In this document: one piece after another, positions 29,525 to 38,802 of the stretch
How the letters are laid out: each line of letters begins with the position of its first letter
How positions within the stretch are numbered: position 1 is the first letter of the stretch
DNA from: JB111 sp049856175
GTDB lineage: Bacteria > Actinomycetota > Actinomycetes > Actinomycetales > Actinomycetaceae
Direction: 5' to 3'
DNA length: 64,000 nucleotides
Assembly: GCF_049856175.1 (NCBI RefSeq)
Contig: NZ_JBNDNA010000009.1
Location: forward strand, 121,320-185,319
Translations under genes and position numbers: made by a program
Notes under the pieces: model-generated
The model's input: only the letters and a program-made list of their open reading frames with translations
Database searches by the model: none
What the model was told of the DNA's origin: nothing

Positions 29525-30613
29525 ATGCCGGACCGACCGCCCTCCCCCACCACACCCCGCACGGGCGCCCCGACCCAGGAACGGCTGCACTGGGTCGACG
29601 CCGCCAAGGCCGCGGCGATCATCCTCGTCGTCGCCTACCACCTCGGGGGCGCGGGCATGGACCGGCTGCTCCCGAACCCGGACGGCTTCGGCTCGGTGTT
29701 CTGGACCCGGGCGAACGACGTGCTCCTGCCGATGCGCATGCCGCTCTTCTTCCTCACCGCAGGCCTCCTCGCGCACCGCGCCGTCCGACGGCCCTGGCCG
29801 GTGGTCGCCCGCAGCCGGGTCCTCGTGCTGCTGTGGCCCTACGTGCTGTGGAGCCTGGCGTTCGCCTCCTTCGCCGGCTTCGCCTACCAGCCCGCCGCGC
29901 CCGAGGCCTACGCGCTCGACCGGCTCAAGGCGATCCCGTTCGCCGGCACCGCCTACTGGTTCCTCGCCGTGCTCGTCGTGTTCTTCGTGACGGCCAAGCT
30001 CCTGCGCCGGTGGCCGGCCGTGGTGCTCGGCCTCACGCTCGTGCTCGCCGCCACGGCCCCCTACCTGGAGCCGGTCATCGAGGAGTCGGTGCCGTCGCTG
30101 GCCACCTACGCGGTCGTACGGGTGGCCCGGTACGCGTTCTGGTACTTCCTCGGCTGCTACGCGTTCTCTGCCGTCAAGCGGCTCTCCGAGCTCCCGCCGT
30201 GGCCCGTGCTGCTGATCGGCGGGTCCGCCTTCACCGGGCTGACCGCCGTCGCCCTCCTCGCCGGCCTCGACCGGCCGCTGGCGTTCCCGCTGTCCGTCGC
30301 CGGGCTGGCCGCGGCGGTCGGCGGCTCGGTCCTGGCCGTGCGCAGCGGCCGGGTGCGGACCGTCTCGCGCTACATCGCCGGGAGAACGCTGCCGATCTAC
30401 CTCGTGCACCCGGTACTCATCAACCTCGTGGTGCTGGCGGCGTTGCTCCTCGGCGGCCCGCTCCCCCCGAACGACGCGTTGGCGACCTGGCTGACGCCCG
30501 TGCTGGTGGCCGTGAGCGTCGCCGTGTCCGTCGTCGTCTACGACGCGGCGATGCGCACGCCCCTGCGGGTCCTCTTCCAGCCGCCGGAGCGGCTCACGGC
30601 CGTCCGCGCGTGA
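29525..30613 (+). CDS. Membrane acyltransferase (acyltransferase-3/OafA type)
   Basis: 362 aa with about ten membrane segments. The N-terminal motif WVDAAKAAAIILVVAYH matches the acyltransferase-3 signature with its conserved His; RMPLFFLTAGLLA and IYLVHPVLINL are also typical. Such proteins O-acylate surface glycans or lipids from the cytoplasmic acyl donor. The target here is not shown, but polysaccharide genes follow. The 3' end overlaps the convergent glycosyltransferase by 20 bases. Confidence 0.82.
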   Translation: MPDRPPSPTTPRTGAPTQERLHWVDAAKAAAIILVVAYHLGGAGMDRLLPNPDGFGSVFWTRANDVLLPMRMPLFFLTAGLLAHRAVRRPWPVVARSRVLVLLWPYVLWSLAFASFAGFAYQPAAPEAYALDRLKAIPFAGTAYWFLAVLVVFFVTAKLLRRWPAVVLGLTLVLAATAPYLEPVIEESVPSLATYAVVRVARYAFWYFLGCYAFSAVKRLSELPPWPVLLIGGSAFTGLTAVALLAGLDRPLAFPLSVAGLAAAVGGSVLAVRSGRVRTVSRYIAGRTLPIYLVHPVLINLVVLAALLLGGPLPPNDALATWLTPVLVAVSVAVSVVVYDAAMRTPLRVLFQPPERLTAVRA

Positions 30614-31751
30614 CGAGCGCGGCGACGGCGTCCGACCACGCGGTCATCTGGTTCTCGGCCCCCAGCTCCCGCGCGGCAGCGGCGGAGCCGGCCTTCCAGC
30701 GGGCCACCTCGTCCGCGTCGAGCCGGTCGAGCAGGGCGGTGAGGTCGGCCTCGGTGTACCCCTCGGTCACCGCGCCCAGGCCGTGGCCGTGCACGAGGGC
30801 GGCCATCTCGGGGTTCGGCCCCACGACGATGCCGAGACGGGCCTGGACGAAGTCGAAGAACTTGTTCGGCAGCGTCCACTCGAGGTTGAAGGTCACCGGT
30901 GGGACGAGGAACAGCCCGACGTCGTAGCCCGCGAGGGTCTCGACGAGCCCGTCGGCCGGGACGGCGTCGTGCAGGGTGACGCGGTCCGAGGTCTCGGCGA
31001 GGGCCGCGAGCTCGGCGAGGTAGGTGGGATCGGACGGCATGAGGTAGAGGTCGAGCGTGGCCCCGGAGGTCGAGGCCGTCACGGCGCGCATCATCACCTC
31101 GATGGCCCGCACCCGCGTCGCCCCGCCGGAGTGGACGAGGCGCACCGGGGTACCGACCGGCGTCGGGCTCGCGTCCCGGAAGGGGGCGGCGTTGACGACG
31201 ACGCCGGCGTCGACGCCGTACTCCCGCGCGTACTCCTCGGCCAGGCCGCGACCGACCGTGGTGACGGAGTCGCACAGGGGCAGGAAGGTCCGGATCAGCC
31301 ACCGGTAGTAGGGCGCGACGAACAGCTTCCAGCGCGGGGACGCCTCGTGCTGGCGCGGCGCGTACTCGTGGAGGTCGGCGTGGACGCCGGCGTTCGGCCG
31401 CAGCGCGAGCGCGAGCGGCACGGTGTCGGCGTCGTTGGCGACGACGACGTCGAAGAACCCGGCCGGCAGCTGGTCCCGCAGGTAGGAATTGACCGAGTTC
31501 CGTCGGTAGACGGCGGCGAACCGCCGCTGCATGAGCAGCGCCCGGTCCTTGTGCCAGGCGACGAGATCGTCGGGGATGCGGACGTGGGCCGCCACCCCGT
31601 CCGGCTCCGGGCCGTAGCCGCACGACGTGACGTCGTAGGTCCGCGCGAGCAGCCGGATCTGCCGCAGCAGCCGGGCGTCGGAGACCAGGGTCGAGTACGA
31701 GATCACGAGCACCGACGGTCGCGGGTCCGGCGCGGGGGCGGCATGCGTCAT
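30594..31751 (-). CDS. Glycosyltransferase, GT4-like (paralogue A)
   Basis: 385 aa from the ATG at 31751; an in-frame ATG at 31763 would add four residues. A GT-B fold is suggested by the N-terminal VLVISYSTLVSDARLLRQIRLL, an inter-domain VDAGVVVNAAPF, RLVHSGGATRVRAIEVMMRAV and the donor-site region FNLEWTLPNKFFDFVQARLG with its conserved acidic and Asn-Lys residues. Most of this last segment is repeated exactly in the paralogue at 33731-34855. Probably adds a sugar to a surface polymer; donor and acceptor are unknown. Confidence 0.82.
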   Translation of the reverse strand: MTHAAPAPDPRPSVLVISYSTLVSDARLLRQIRLLARTYDVTSCGYGPEPDGVAAHVRIPDDLVAWHKDRALLMQRRFAAVYRRNSVNSYLRDQLPAGFFDVVVANDADTVPLALALRPNAGVHADLHEYAPRQHEASPRWKLFVAPYYRWLIRTFLPLCDSVTTVGRGLAEEYAREYGVDAGVVVNAAPFRDASPTPVGTPVRLVHSGGATRVRAIEVMMRAVTASTSGATLDLYLMPSDPTYLAELAALAETSDRVTLHDAVPADGLVETLAGYDVGLFLVPPVTFNLEWTLPNKFFDFVQARLGIVVGPNPEMAALVHGHGLGAVTEGYTEADLTALLDRLDADEVARWKAGSAAAARELGAENQMTAWSDAVAALVTRGRP

Positions 31752-31800
31752 GGCGCCCATGTTCCCACCCGTGGCCCGGGTCGACCGGCACACTGTCGGC

Positions 31801-32997
31801 ATGAGCCCCAGCCTGCGTGACGTCGTGGCCGCCGGCGTGCGGCGCCTCCCGACCGACCGGCGCGAGGCGGTGGAGCGACGCCTGTTCGTCCGTGAGCTCC
31901 GCGCGGCCGGCGACCTCGTCCCCTTCCTCCCGGAGGAGCGCCAGGCCGGCCTGCTCGTCGGGCCGACGAACACGGCGGGCCAGGGCTTCCTGTGGGCGCG
32001 CGCGGTCGAGGCGCACCTCGCGGGCGTCGCCGCGCGGTCGGTGACGCTGCAGCGGCCCGGCGGAGTCGACCGGTTCTCCTACCCGGCCGACGTCCGGCTG
32101 CCGCTCGCGCTGCGCCCGGGACGAGCGGCCTGGCGCGACGGGGTGCTCGCGCGCTTCAGCCACGTCCTGCTCGAGACCGGTTACTCCCCCACCGCGATGA
32201 CGACGGCGGTGGCGGACGGGGCGGAGATCGCCGCCTACCGGGCGGCCGGCGTGGCACCTGCCGTGGTCCTCCACGGCTCCGAGATCCGGGACCCGGTCCG
32301 CCACGCCGAGCTCTACCCGACGAGCCCCTACCGGTCGGCGGTCACGGTCGACGACGACGCGCTGGACCGGATCCGTGCCGCGCAACGGCTCCTCGAGGTC
32401 GAGGACCTGCCGATCTTCGTCTCGACGCCGGACCTGCTCGACCTCGCCCCCGGCGCCACGCTGCTGCCGGTCGTCGTCGACGTCGAGGGGTTCGGCGCCC
32501 CGCACACGGTGCCGGCGCTCGGCCACCAGCGGCCGATCGTGGTGCACGCGCCGTCGAACCCGGCGCTCAAGGGGACGGCCGTCATCGAGCCGGAGCTCGA
32601 GCGGCTCGACGCCGCCGGGCGGATCACCTACCGGCGGCTCGAGGGGGTGGTGCACGAGCAGATGCCGGAGTTCGTCGCCGGCGCGGACATCGTGGTCGAC
32701 CAGATCCTCCTCGGGGCGGTCGGCGCGCTCGCAGCGGAGGCGATGGCGGCGGGGCGTCTCGTCGTCGGGCACGTGCACGAGCGGGTCCGGTCCCGGCTCG
32801 ACGGCGAGCTGCCGGTCATCGACGCCACCCCGGAGACCTTCGCGGAGGTGATGGAGGAGATCCTGCGGGATCGCGACCGGTTCACCGAGGTCGCGGCGAC
32901 CGGCCCGTCATGGGCTCGGACGCACCACGACGGGCGGGCGTCAGCGGCCGCGCTGGCGCCGTTCCTCGGGGTCGCGGAGACCTGGTCCGGTCGATAG
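31801..32997 (+). CDS. Probable glycosyltransferase, GT-B-like
   Basis: 398 aa. The central LLVGPTNTAGQGFLWARAVEAHL and the C-terminal half (VVHAPSNPALKGTAVIEPELERL, then YRRLEGVVHEQMPEFVAGADIVVDQ and GALAAEAMAAGRLVVGHVHE) match the donor-binding half of GT-B glycosyltransferases, including an acidic residue and the EAMAAG motif. No membrane segment is seen. It is divergent from paralogue A with a 49-base gap. Its stop codon lies inside the vapBC operator, so vapBC may have been placed directly behind it. Confidence 0.68.
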   Translation: MSPSLRDVVAAGVRRLPTDRREAVERRLFVRELRAAGDLVPFLPEERQAGLLVGPTNTAGQGFLWARAVEAHLAGVAARSVTLQRPGGVDRFSYPADVRLPLALRPGRAAWRDGVLARFSHVLLETGYSPTAMTTAVADGAEIAAYRAAGVAPAVVLHGSEIRDPVRHAELYPTSPYRSAVTVDDDALDRIRAAQRLLEVEDLPIFVSTPDLLDLAPGATLLPVVVDVEGFGAPHTVPALGHQRPIVVHAPSNPALKGTAVIEPELERLDAAGRITYRRLEGVVHEQMPEFVAGADIVVDQILLGAVGALAAEAMAAGRLVVGHVHERVRSRLDGELPVIDATPETFAEVMEEILRDRDRFTEVAATGPSWARTHHDGRASAAALAPFLGVAETWSGR

Positions 32998-33027
32998 CAT
33001 CAAACCCAAGACTGCTATCATCATGGC
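32993..33027 (+). promoter_or_regulatory. vapBC operator and promoter
   Basis: GATAGCA (32993-32999) and TGCTATC (33013-33019) form a 7-bp inverted repeat with a 13-base spacer. A -10-like TATCAT (33016-33021) overlaps the right arm and is six bases from the ATG at 33028, which predicts a leaderless transcript. This fits VapB-type autorepression. The left arm overlaps the stop codon of the upstream gene. Confidence 0.6.
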
Positions 33028-33294
33028 ATGAAGCAGATCATCACCCGGCTCGACGAGCCGCTGGCCGATGCGGTCAAGGCACACGCCGCCATGACCGGTG
33101 AGTCCGTCAACGCATTCGTCACCCGGCTGCTTCGGGCTGCCGTCGACGGCCGACAGGCGTGGAAGGACGAGGCGATCGCTGCCGGACGGTTGACGTCCCG
33201 CGCCGCACGACCCGCACCGCACCCCCAACTGGAGGTCTCCACGCCTCCCGGGTACGCGTCGGATCTCGTGTCCGCGGAACGCGACGAGCGGTGA
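33028..33294 (+). CDS. vapB: Ribbon-helix-helix antitoxin, VapB-like
   Basis: 88 aa. The N-terminal half is an RHH/Arc-type DNA-binding fold (QIITRLDEPLADAVKAHAAMTGESVNAF in outline, residues 3-35). The C-terminal half is polar and Pro-rich, the usual flexible toxin-neutralising tail. It overlaps vapC by four bases (GTGA), so the pair is co-translated. The RHH domain together with VapC should bind the inverted repeat at the promoter. Confidence 0.82.
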   Translation: MKQIITRLDEPLADAVKAHAAMTGESVNAFVTRLLRAAVDGRQAWKDEAIAAGRLTSRAARPAPHPQLEVSTPPGYASDLVSAERDER

Positions 33295-33734
33295 TCATCT
33301 ACATCGACACCAGCGCGCTCGCCCGGGTCTATCTGGGCGACCAGTCCGACTCCGCCCGACTGACACAGGTCGTGTATGAGCACGAGGACCCGGTGATCAC
33401 CAGCGAGCTGACGGACGTCGAGATCGCGAGCGCGTTCGCACGGGCGACTCGGCAAGGCACGATCGACGCATCCACGGCAGCCACCCTGATGGATCGATAT
33501 GCCGCCGACACATCCGACATCGGACCCGTCGGTGTCGTCGCCCTGGATGGCGCCACGCTCGCCCTCGCGCAGCGGTATGTCCTCAGCACACCGGTGCGTT
33601 CCCTGGATGCGATCCACTTGGCCGCATGTGCGCAGTTCCGCGAGTCAACGCCGGACGAGGTGCGTCTGCTCTCACGCGACCGCCGGCAGAACGACGCGGC
33701 CCAAGCGATCGGCATCGCCCTGGCCGACGTCTAG
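33291..33734 (+). CDS. vapC: PIN-domain toxin ribonuclease, VapC-like
   Basis: 147 aa from a GTG at 33291. PIN-domain acidic residues are present: YIDTSALARVYL (first Asp), ELTDVEIASAF (Glu), and the third acidic position in VRSLDAIHLAACA. VapC toxins cut tRNA or rRNA with Mg2+; the target here is unknown. The last four bases overlap the end of the convergent glycosyltransferase gene. The active site looks intact. Confidence 0.88.
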   Translation: MIIYIDTSALARVYLGDQSDSARLTQVVYEHEDPVITSELTDVEIASAFARATRQGTIDASTAATLMDRYAADTSDIGPVGVVALDGATLALAQRYVLSTPVRSLDAIHLAACAQFRESTPDEVRLLSRDRRQNDAAQAIGIALADV

Positions 33735-34855
33735 CCTGCCAGCAGCTTCTCGATCGCGGCACCCCACTTCTCGACCTCGGCCTCCGCGGCGAGGTCCTGC
33801 GCCACGGCGTGGCTCGCGGCCTTGAATCGCGCGACCTCGTCCCGGTCGAGCCCGGCGAGCGTCGCCTCGATGTCGTCGACCGCGAACCCGCCGGTGACGA
33901 CGCCGAGGCCGTGCGTCCGGGTGAGCTCCGCCATCTCCGGGCTCGGGCCGGTGACGATGCCGAGCCGCGCCTGCACGAAGTCGAAGAACTTGTTCGGCAA
34001 CGTCCACTCGAGGTTGAACGTCACGGGAGGCACGACAAAGATACCGGCGTCGTAGCGGTTGAGAGTCTCGACGAGCTCCGCGTACGGGACCGGATCGAGG
34101 ATGCGGACGTTGCTCGTGGCGGCCGCGAGCTCCTCTAGCTCGGCCAGGTGCGTGGGGTCGGACTTCATGAGGTACATGTCGAGCTCGACGACGTCGGAGG
34201 CCCGACCCGCTGCCTCGATCGTCAGTTCGAGGTGCCTGCGCCGCAGCGAGACTCCCGAGTGCACCAGGCGGATCCGCTCACCGACGGTCCCGGGCTCCAG
34301 GTCGTAGTAGGGCGTCGCGTTCGTCACCACCTCGACGTCCATCCCGGTGATCCGCTGGTACTCCCGCGCGAGACCGCCGGAGACGGTAGAGAGCGAACGG
34401 CACCGGGGCAGGTACCGCTTGCAGAGCGAGAGGTAGTACGGCCCGATCCGGCGGCGCCAGGCGTCCTGCTCCTCGCGCCAGCGCGGGAAGTACTCGTGCA
34501 TGTCGGCGTGGACCCCGAACCGCGGGCGCGTGCCGAGCGCGACCGGAACGGCCTCGAAGTCGTTGGCGAGGGCGATGTCGAACTCCCTGCCCTTGAGCAG
34601 CTCGCGCGCCTTGCGCATACCGCGCTGCGCCCACAGCGCGAGCCGGTAGATGCGCGAGGTGATGAGGCGGCCGTCGAGCTTGTTCGTGTGGGTGAGCGGC
34701 AGTTCGATGTGCTCGGCCACGCCCTCGGGCGCCGGCCCGAACCCGCACGTCGTCACCTCGTATCGGTCCGCGAAGTAGCTGACCTGTTTGAGGACGCGGG
34801 GGTCGGTCGCGATCTTCGAGAACGAGATGATGAGCATCCGCGTCGGCTGGGTCAT
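33731..34855 (-). CDS. Glycosyltransferase, GT4-like (paralogue B)
   Basis: 374 aa. It aligns along its length with paralogue A (30594-31751): MLIISFSKIATDPRVLKQVSYF at the start, GVHADMHEY, VVTNATPYYDLEPG, RLVHSGVSLRRRHLELTIEAA and FNLEWTLPNKFFDFVQARLG. The shared 20-residue C-terminal block is the donor-site region. The two probably arose by duplication and now flank a third transferase and vapBC. Likely adds a sugar during synthesis of a surface polymer. It is followed in the same direction by the ABC exporter gene upstream at 36677. Confidence 0.82.
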   Translation of the reverse strand: MTQPTRMLIISFSKIATDPRVLKQVSYFADRYEVTTCGFGPAPEGVAEHIELPLTHTNKLDGRLITSRIYRLALWAQRGMRKARELLKGREFDIALANDFEAVPVALGTRPRFGVHADMHEYFPRWREEQDAWRRRIGPYYLSLCKRYLPRCRSLSTVSGGLAREYQRITGMDVEVVTNATPYYDLEPGTVGERIRLVHSGVSLRRRHLELTIEAAGRASDVVELDMYLMKSDPTHLAELEELAAATSNVRILDPVPYAELVETLNRYDAGIFVVPPVTFNLEWTLPNKFFDFVQARLGIVTGPSPEMAELTRTHGLGVVTGGFAVDDIEATLAGLDRDEVARFKAASHAVAQDLAAEAEVEKWGAAIEKLLAG

Positions 34856-34901
34856 GGGCGCGATTGTTCCATCCGGCGCAGCCCGGTCGCGCCGCGCCCG
34901 A

Positions 34902-36677
34902 CTACGCCAGGCCCGCGAGGTTGGCCTGGTGCGCGAACTCGGGGTGCGCGGCGACGACCTCCTCGAACGTGCCGCGCGCGGCGATCGTGCCCCCGGTCAT
35001 GAAGCAGACCTCATCGGCGTGCCGGATGGTCGACAGCCGGTGGGCGACGGTGACGACCGTGACCTCGCCGTGCAGCTCGCGCAGGGCGTGGGTGACGGCC
35101 TCCTCCGTGGCGGTGTCGAGCGCGGAGGTGGCCTCGTCCATGACGAGCACGAGCGGGTCGGTGTAGAGGGCGCGGGCGATGCCCAGGCGCTGGCGCTGGC
35201 CCCCGGAGAACGCGAGCCCGCGCTCGCCGACCAGCGTGTCGAGGCCGCCGCGCTCCTCGACGGCGTCGAGCAGCTGGGCGCGACGCAGGCACTCGCGCAC
35301 GCGATCCTCGTCGATCGTCGAGCCCCAGGCCAGCGCGACGTTCTGCGCGATCGACCCGTTGAACAGGGAGACGTCCTGGGGGACGTAGCCCACGCGGGAG
35401 CGCCAGTCCGCGAGCACGTCGTCGAGATCCTGGTCGCCGATGAGCATCGTTCCCTCCTGCGGGACGAGCAGCCCGAGCAGGATGTCGACGAGCGTGGACT
35501 TGCCCGCGCCGGACGAGCCTGCGAGCGCCACGTGCGTGCCCATGCGGATCGTCAGGTCGATGTCGTGGACCGCCGGCGCCTGCGAGGTCGGGTAGGTGAA
35601 GCCGACGCCGTCGAGCACCAGCTGGCGCGGCTCCCCGACGATCGGCTCGCGGCCCACCGTCTCGGCGTCGCGGATGAACTTCTCCGAGGCCCGGATGTCG
35701 TAGATGACCCGCTTCGCGTGCGGGAGCGTCGTCGAGGTCTGGGTGAGGATCGCCTGCATGCGCGTGATCGCGGGGATCATCCGGAACCCGGCGACACCGA
35801 ACATCGCCACGGCCGCGAACGCCTCGGTCGCGCCGCCCTGCCAGTAGCCCACGCCGCCGACGAGCACGAACCCGCCGACGAGGGCGACCTCGAGGACGTA
35901 CTTCGGCGCCTGGCCGAGGAACTGGCTGTTGGACCGCGCGCGTACGGCGTGCTTCCGGTTGTCCCACACGACGTCGGCGACCTCGGAGGTCTTGTCCCGC
36001 AGGACGATCTCCTTGAGCGTGGCCACCATCTCGGTCATCAGGCGGGCAGTCTTCAGCGAGTAGTCCCGGTTGACCCGCCCCGCTACGAGGGCCTTCGGGT
36101 TGACCACGAGGTAGAGCAGCGCGGCGAGCGCCCCGAGGTAGACGACCGTGATCGCCGCGATCATCGGTTCGGCGACGACGAGAACGAGCAGCACGGCCGC
36201 CGTGGTGGCGAGCTCGGTGGGCAGGCTGGCCACCGGCAGGAGCAGGCCGGAGGTCGTGTTGGCGATCCCGACGTCGGCCATGCGCACGAGCTCGGCGGAG
36301 TTGCGGGAGAGCCGGTCCGTCCACGGCGAGTGGAGGTAGGCACGGAAGAGCCGGTCGCCGATCTCCATCTCGTACTCGGCGAACTTGCGGGTGGCGACCC
36401 AGCGCATGGCCAGGGAGGCGATGGACTTGGCCGAGATGAGCAGGCATACCGCGAGGAGCACCCAGATGTAGTCGTCGGTGCCGATCTCCCCGATGAGCGG
36501 CAGGCTCACCGGCTGGCCCGACACCATCGGCGCCATGACGAGGGCGAGGATGCCGAGCGCGACGACGTCGAGGAGCGCGAGCATCGCCGTGACGACCGAG
36601 TACATGAGCAGGTAGCGCCGGGCGCCGGACGGAAGCATCGGCAGCAGCGTCCGCGTCGTCCTCAGTAGATCCTTCAC
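34902..36677 (-). CDS. ABC-type exporter/flippase (membrane and ATPase fused)
   Basis: 591 aa half-transporter. The N-terminal half (about 20-310) has six membrane helices. The C-terminal half (about 345-590) is an ATPase with Walker A GSSGAGKSTLVDILLG, signature LAFSGGQRQRLGIARAL, Walker B PLVLVMDEATSALD and an H-loop in VTVAHRLST. It acts as a homodimer or with an unseen partner. Its position among glycosyltransferase genes suggests export of a lipid-linked sugar, as for PglK or MsbA-like flippases; substrate inferred. It starts with GTG and is 46 bases upstream of glycosyltransferase B. Confidence 0.88.
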   Translation of the reverse strand: MKDLLRTTRTLLPMLPSGARRYLLMYSVVTAMLALLDVVALGILALVMAPMVSGQPVSLPLIGEIGTDDYIWVLLAVCLLISAKSIASLAMRWVATRKFAEYEMEIGDRLFRAYLHSPWTDRLSRNSAELVRMADVGIANTTSGLLLPVASLPTELATTAAVLLVLVVAEPMIAAITVVYLGALAALLYLVVNPKALVAGRVNRDYSLKTARLMTEMVATLKEIVLRDKTSEVADVVWDNRKHAVRARSNSQFLGQAPKYVLEVALVGGFVLVGGVGYWQGGATEAFAAVAMFGVAGFRMIPAITRMQAILTQTSTTLPHAKRVIYDIRASEKFIRDAETVGREPIVGEPRQLVLDGVGFTYPTSQAPAVHDIDLTIRMGTHVALAGSSGAGKSTLVDILLGLLVPQEGTMLIGDQDLDDVLADWRSRVGYVPQDVSLFNGSIAQNVALAWGSTIDEDRVRECLRRAQLLDAVEERGGLDTLVGERGLAFSGGQRQRLGIARALYTDPLVLVMDEATSALDTATEEAVTHALRELHGEVTVVTVAHRLSTIRHADEVCFMTGGTIAARGTFEEVVAAHPEFAHQANLAGLA

Positions 36678-36834
36678 CCGTGCTCCTGCTGCTCGTCGTC
36701 CGGGCGCCGTGGGCGGCCGCGGGTCGCACCGGCCGGCGCGTGCCGTTCATCGTGCCACGCGGCGCCGGGCACCGTCCGAGGACCCCCCGGTGCCCTCCAC
36801 CACGCTCGGCCGTCGTCGTCCCTATCCTTGCCGG

Positions 36835-38802
36835 GTGCGTCCACACCTGCTCTACGTCGCCTGGGGCTTCCCGCCCTGCCGGGGGTCCGGCGTCTACCGG
36901 GCGCTGGCCACCGCCAACGCGTTCGCCGACGCCGGCTGGGACGTCACCGTCCTCACCGCGCCGCGCGAGCTGTTCACCGAGCTGTTCGGGGCGGACACCT
37001 CGCTGGAGGACCGCGTGCACCCGGCGATCCGCGTGCTGCGCGTGCGCCAGGAGCTGGCCCACATCGAGACCGACCTCGCCCGGTACTCGCGGGGACGGGT
37101 GGCCTCGGAGCCGGCGTGGTTCTCCGCGTTCATGCGGGCCTCGGAGGCCGGCTTCCCCGAGCGCGTCTACGGTGGCTGGGCGGGCAACCTGCGCGCCGCC
37201 GCCGAGCAGGTGCACGAACGCCACCCGGTCGACCTCGTGCTCGGCACGTCCAACCCCCACGTCGACTTCGTCCCGGGTGAGCACCTCGCGCGCCGGTTCG
37301 ACGTGCCCTACGTCCTCGACTACCGCGACGGCTGGGCCCTCGACGTCACCACCGGGCGGCGCGTGTCCGGGGAGCGGTCGCGGGCCTGGCGCACCGAGCG
37401 CGAGCTGCTGCTCGGCGCCGAGGAGGCGTGGTTCGTCAACGCCCCGATCCGCGACTGGTACGACGCCACGGTGCCGGAGGTCGCGGACCGCACCCACGTC
37501 GTCGCCAACGGGTACGACGGAGACCTCGGTGAGGAGATCGACGCGCTGCGCGTGACGGCCGCCCCCGACGACTCCGCGCCGCTGACGTTCGGCTACCTCG
37601 GGACGCTCTACGGGTCGGTGCCCGTGCGCGAGCTGCTCGAGGGGTGGCGTGCGGCGCGGTCGCGGGACGAGGACGTGGCTCGGGCACGGCTCGTGCTGCG
37701 GGGCCATGTCGGCCACCAGGGTGCGCCGGACGAGCGGACCCTGGCGATGCTCGCCGAGTTCGCCGGGGACGGGGTCGAGCACGGCGGGCCCGTGCCGCGG
37801 GCCGAGGTCGCGCAGGTCTACGCGGGCTTCGACGTGCTCGCCCTGCCCCTCATCCCGGGGCGGTACGTCACCAGCGGGAAGGTCTTCGAGCACGCGGCGA
37901 CCGGGCTGCCGGTCGTGTCGGTGCACGGCCCGGAGTCGGCGGCGTCCTCCGTGCTCGAGGGGCATCCCGCGTGGGTGCTGACGGAGTCGATGTCCGCCGA
38001 CGACGTCGCGGACGCGCTCGTGGCTGGCGCTGCGCTCGCGCGCTCGGCGACCCCGGCCTCCGTGGCGGCGACCCGGGACTGGGCACGGCGGTATGCGCGC
38101 GAGGAGCAGCTCGCGCCGCGCGTGGCCGAGCTCGGGGACATCGTCGCTCGCCGCGCGGCCGAGCTCGGCCTGCCCGTCCCAGAGGTGGCTGCGCACGAGG
38201 TCCCGGCACGCGTGCTGCCCGATAACACCGAGGCCGTGGAGTCGGCTGCGGCGTCGGGCGCCGACGATGCCGACGTCGCTGCCCCGCGGCGGTTCGTCCT
38301 CGTCGTGGGCTCCGAGGATCCGGCCGACGAGGTGCTGGCGCGGTCGGCCGGCGCCGGGGACCTGGCCGAACGACTGGGGAGCCCGGAGTCGCCGGCACAC
38401 GTCACGCTCGTGTGCCGCACGGCGCCACGCACGCCGGTGGCGGGTGTCGCCGTCGTGCACGTCATCGCCGAGGACCGATCGCCGCTCGCGGCGATCGCGC
38501 GCTCCGGGAGGTACCGGGCGATCGATGCGGCCGCCAGACGCTCGGTGCCCGGTCGGCTGCTCGCGACGCTCAGCCCGCTGGACGACACCCGTACCGTGTG
38601 GCGCGCCGCCCGGTCCGACGCCACGGCGGAGGCGCTGGCCGGCCAGGCGGGCGTGGCCGTCGCCGTCGACCTGCCCGCCGTTCGGACGGCCTGGTCGTGG
38701 CTGAGGCGCGGGGTCGTCCCCGCCGCCGTGCACGGCGTCGCGGCGGCCGAGCGGCTGGTCCGGCGCGAGCCGCCGGCGGGAGACGCGGGGTCACGGGGGT
38801 GA
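36835..38802 (+). CDS. Glycosyltransferase with an extra C-terminal domain
   Basis: 655 aa from a GTG at 36835. Residues 1-410 are a GT4 transferase: HLLYVAWGFPPCRGSGVYRALATANAF at the start in outline, YVLDYRDGWALD, FGYLGTLYGSVPVRELLEGW, VYAGFDVLALPLIPG and YVTSGKVFEHAATGLPVV with donor-binding residues. Residues about 430-655 are a separate Val/Ala-rich domain (RRFVLVVGSEDPADEVLARS onward) that I do not recognise. A start further upstream is possible, since the ribosome-binding site is weak. The stop overlaps the next gene's GTG. Confidence 0.8.
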   Translation: MRPHLLYVAWGFPPCRGSGVYRALATANAFADAGWDVTVLTAPRELFTELFGADTSLEDRVHPAIRVLRVRQELAHIETDLARYSRGRVASEPAWFSAFMRASEAGFPERVYGGWAGNLRAAAEQVHERHPVDLVLGTSNPHVDFVPGEHLARRFDVPYVLDYRDGWALDVTTGRRVSGERSRAWRTERELLLGAEEAWFVNAPIRDWYDATVPEVADRTHVVANGYDGDLGEEIDALRVTAAPDDSAPLTFGYLGTLYGSVPVRELLEGWRAARSRDEDVARARLVLRGHVGHQGAPDERTLAMLAEFAGDGVEHGGPVPRAEVAQVYAGFDVLALPLIPGRYVTSGKVFEHAATGLPVVSVHGPESAASSVLEGHPAWVLTESMSADDVADALVAGAALARSATPASVAATRDWARRYAREEQLAPRVAELGDIVARRAAELGLPVPEVAAHEVPARVLPDNTEAVESAAASGADDADVAAPRRFVLVVGSEDPADEVLARSAGAGDLAERLGSPESPAHVTLVCRTAPRTPVAGVAVVHVIAEDRSPLAAIARSGRYRAIDAAARRSVPGRLLATLSPLDDTRTVWRAARSDATAEALAGQAGVAVAVDLPAVRTAWSWLRRGVVPAAVHGVAAAERLVRREPPAGDAGSRG

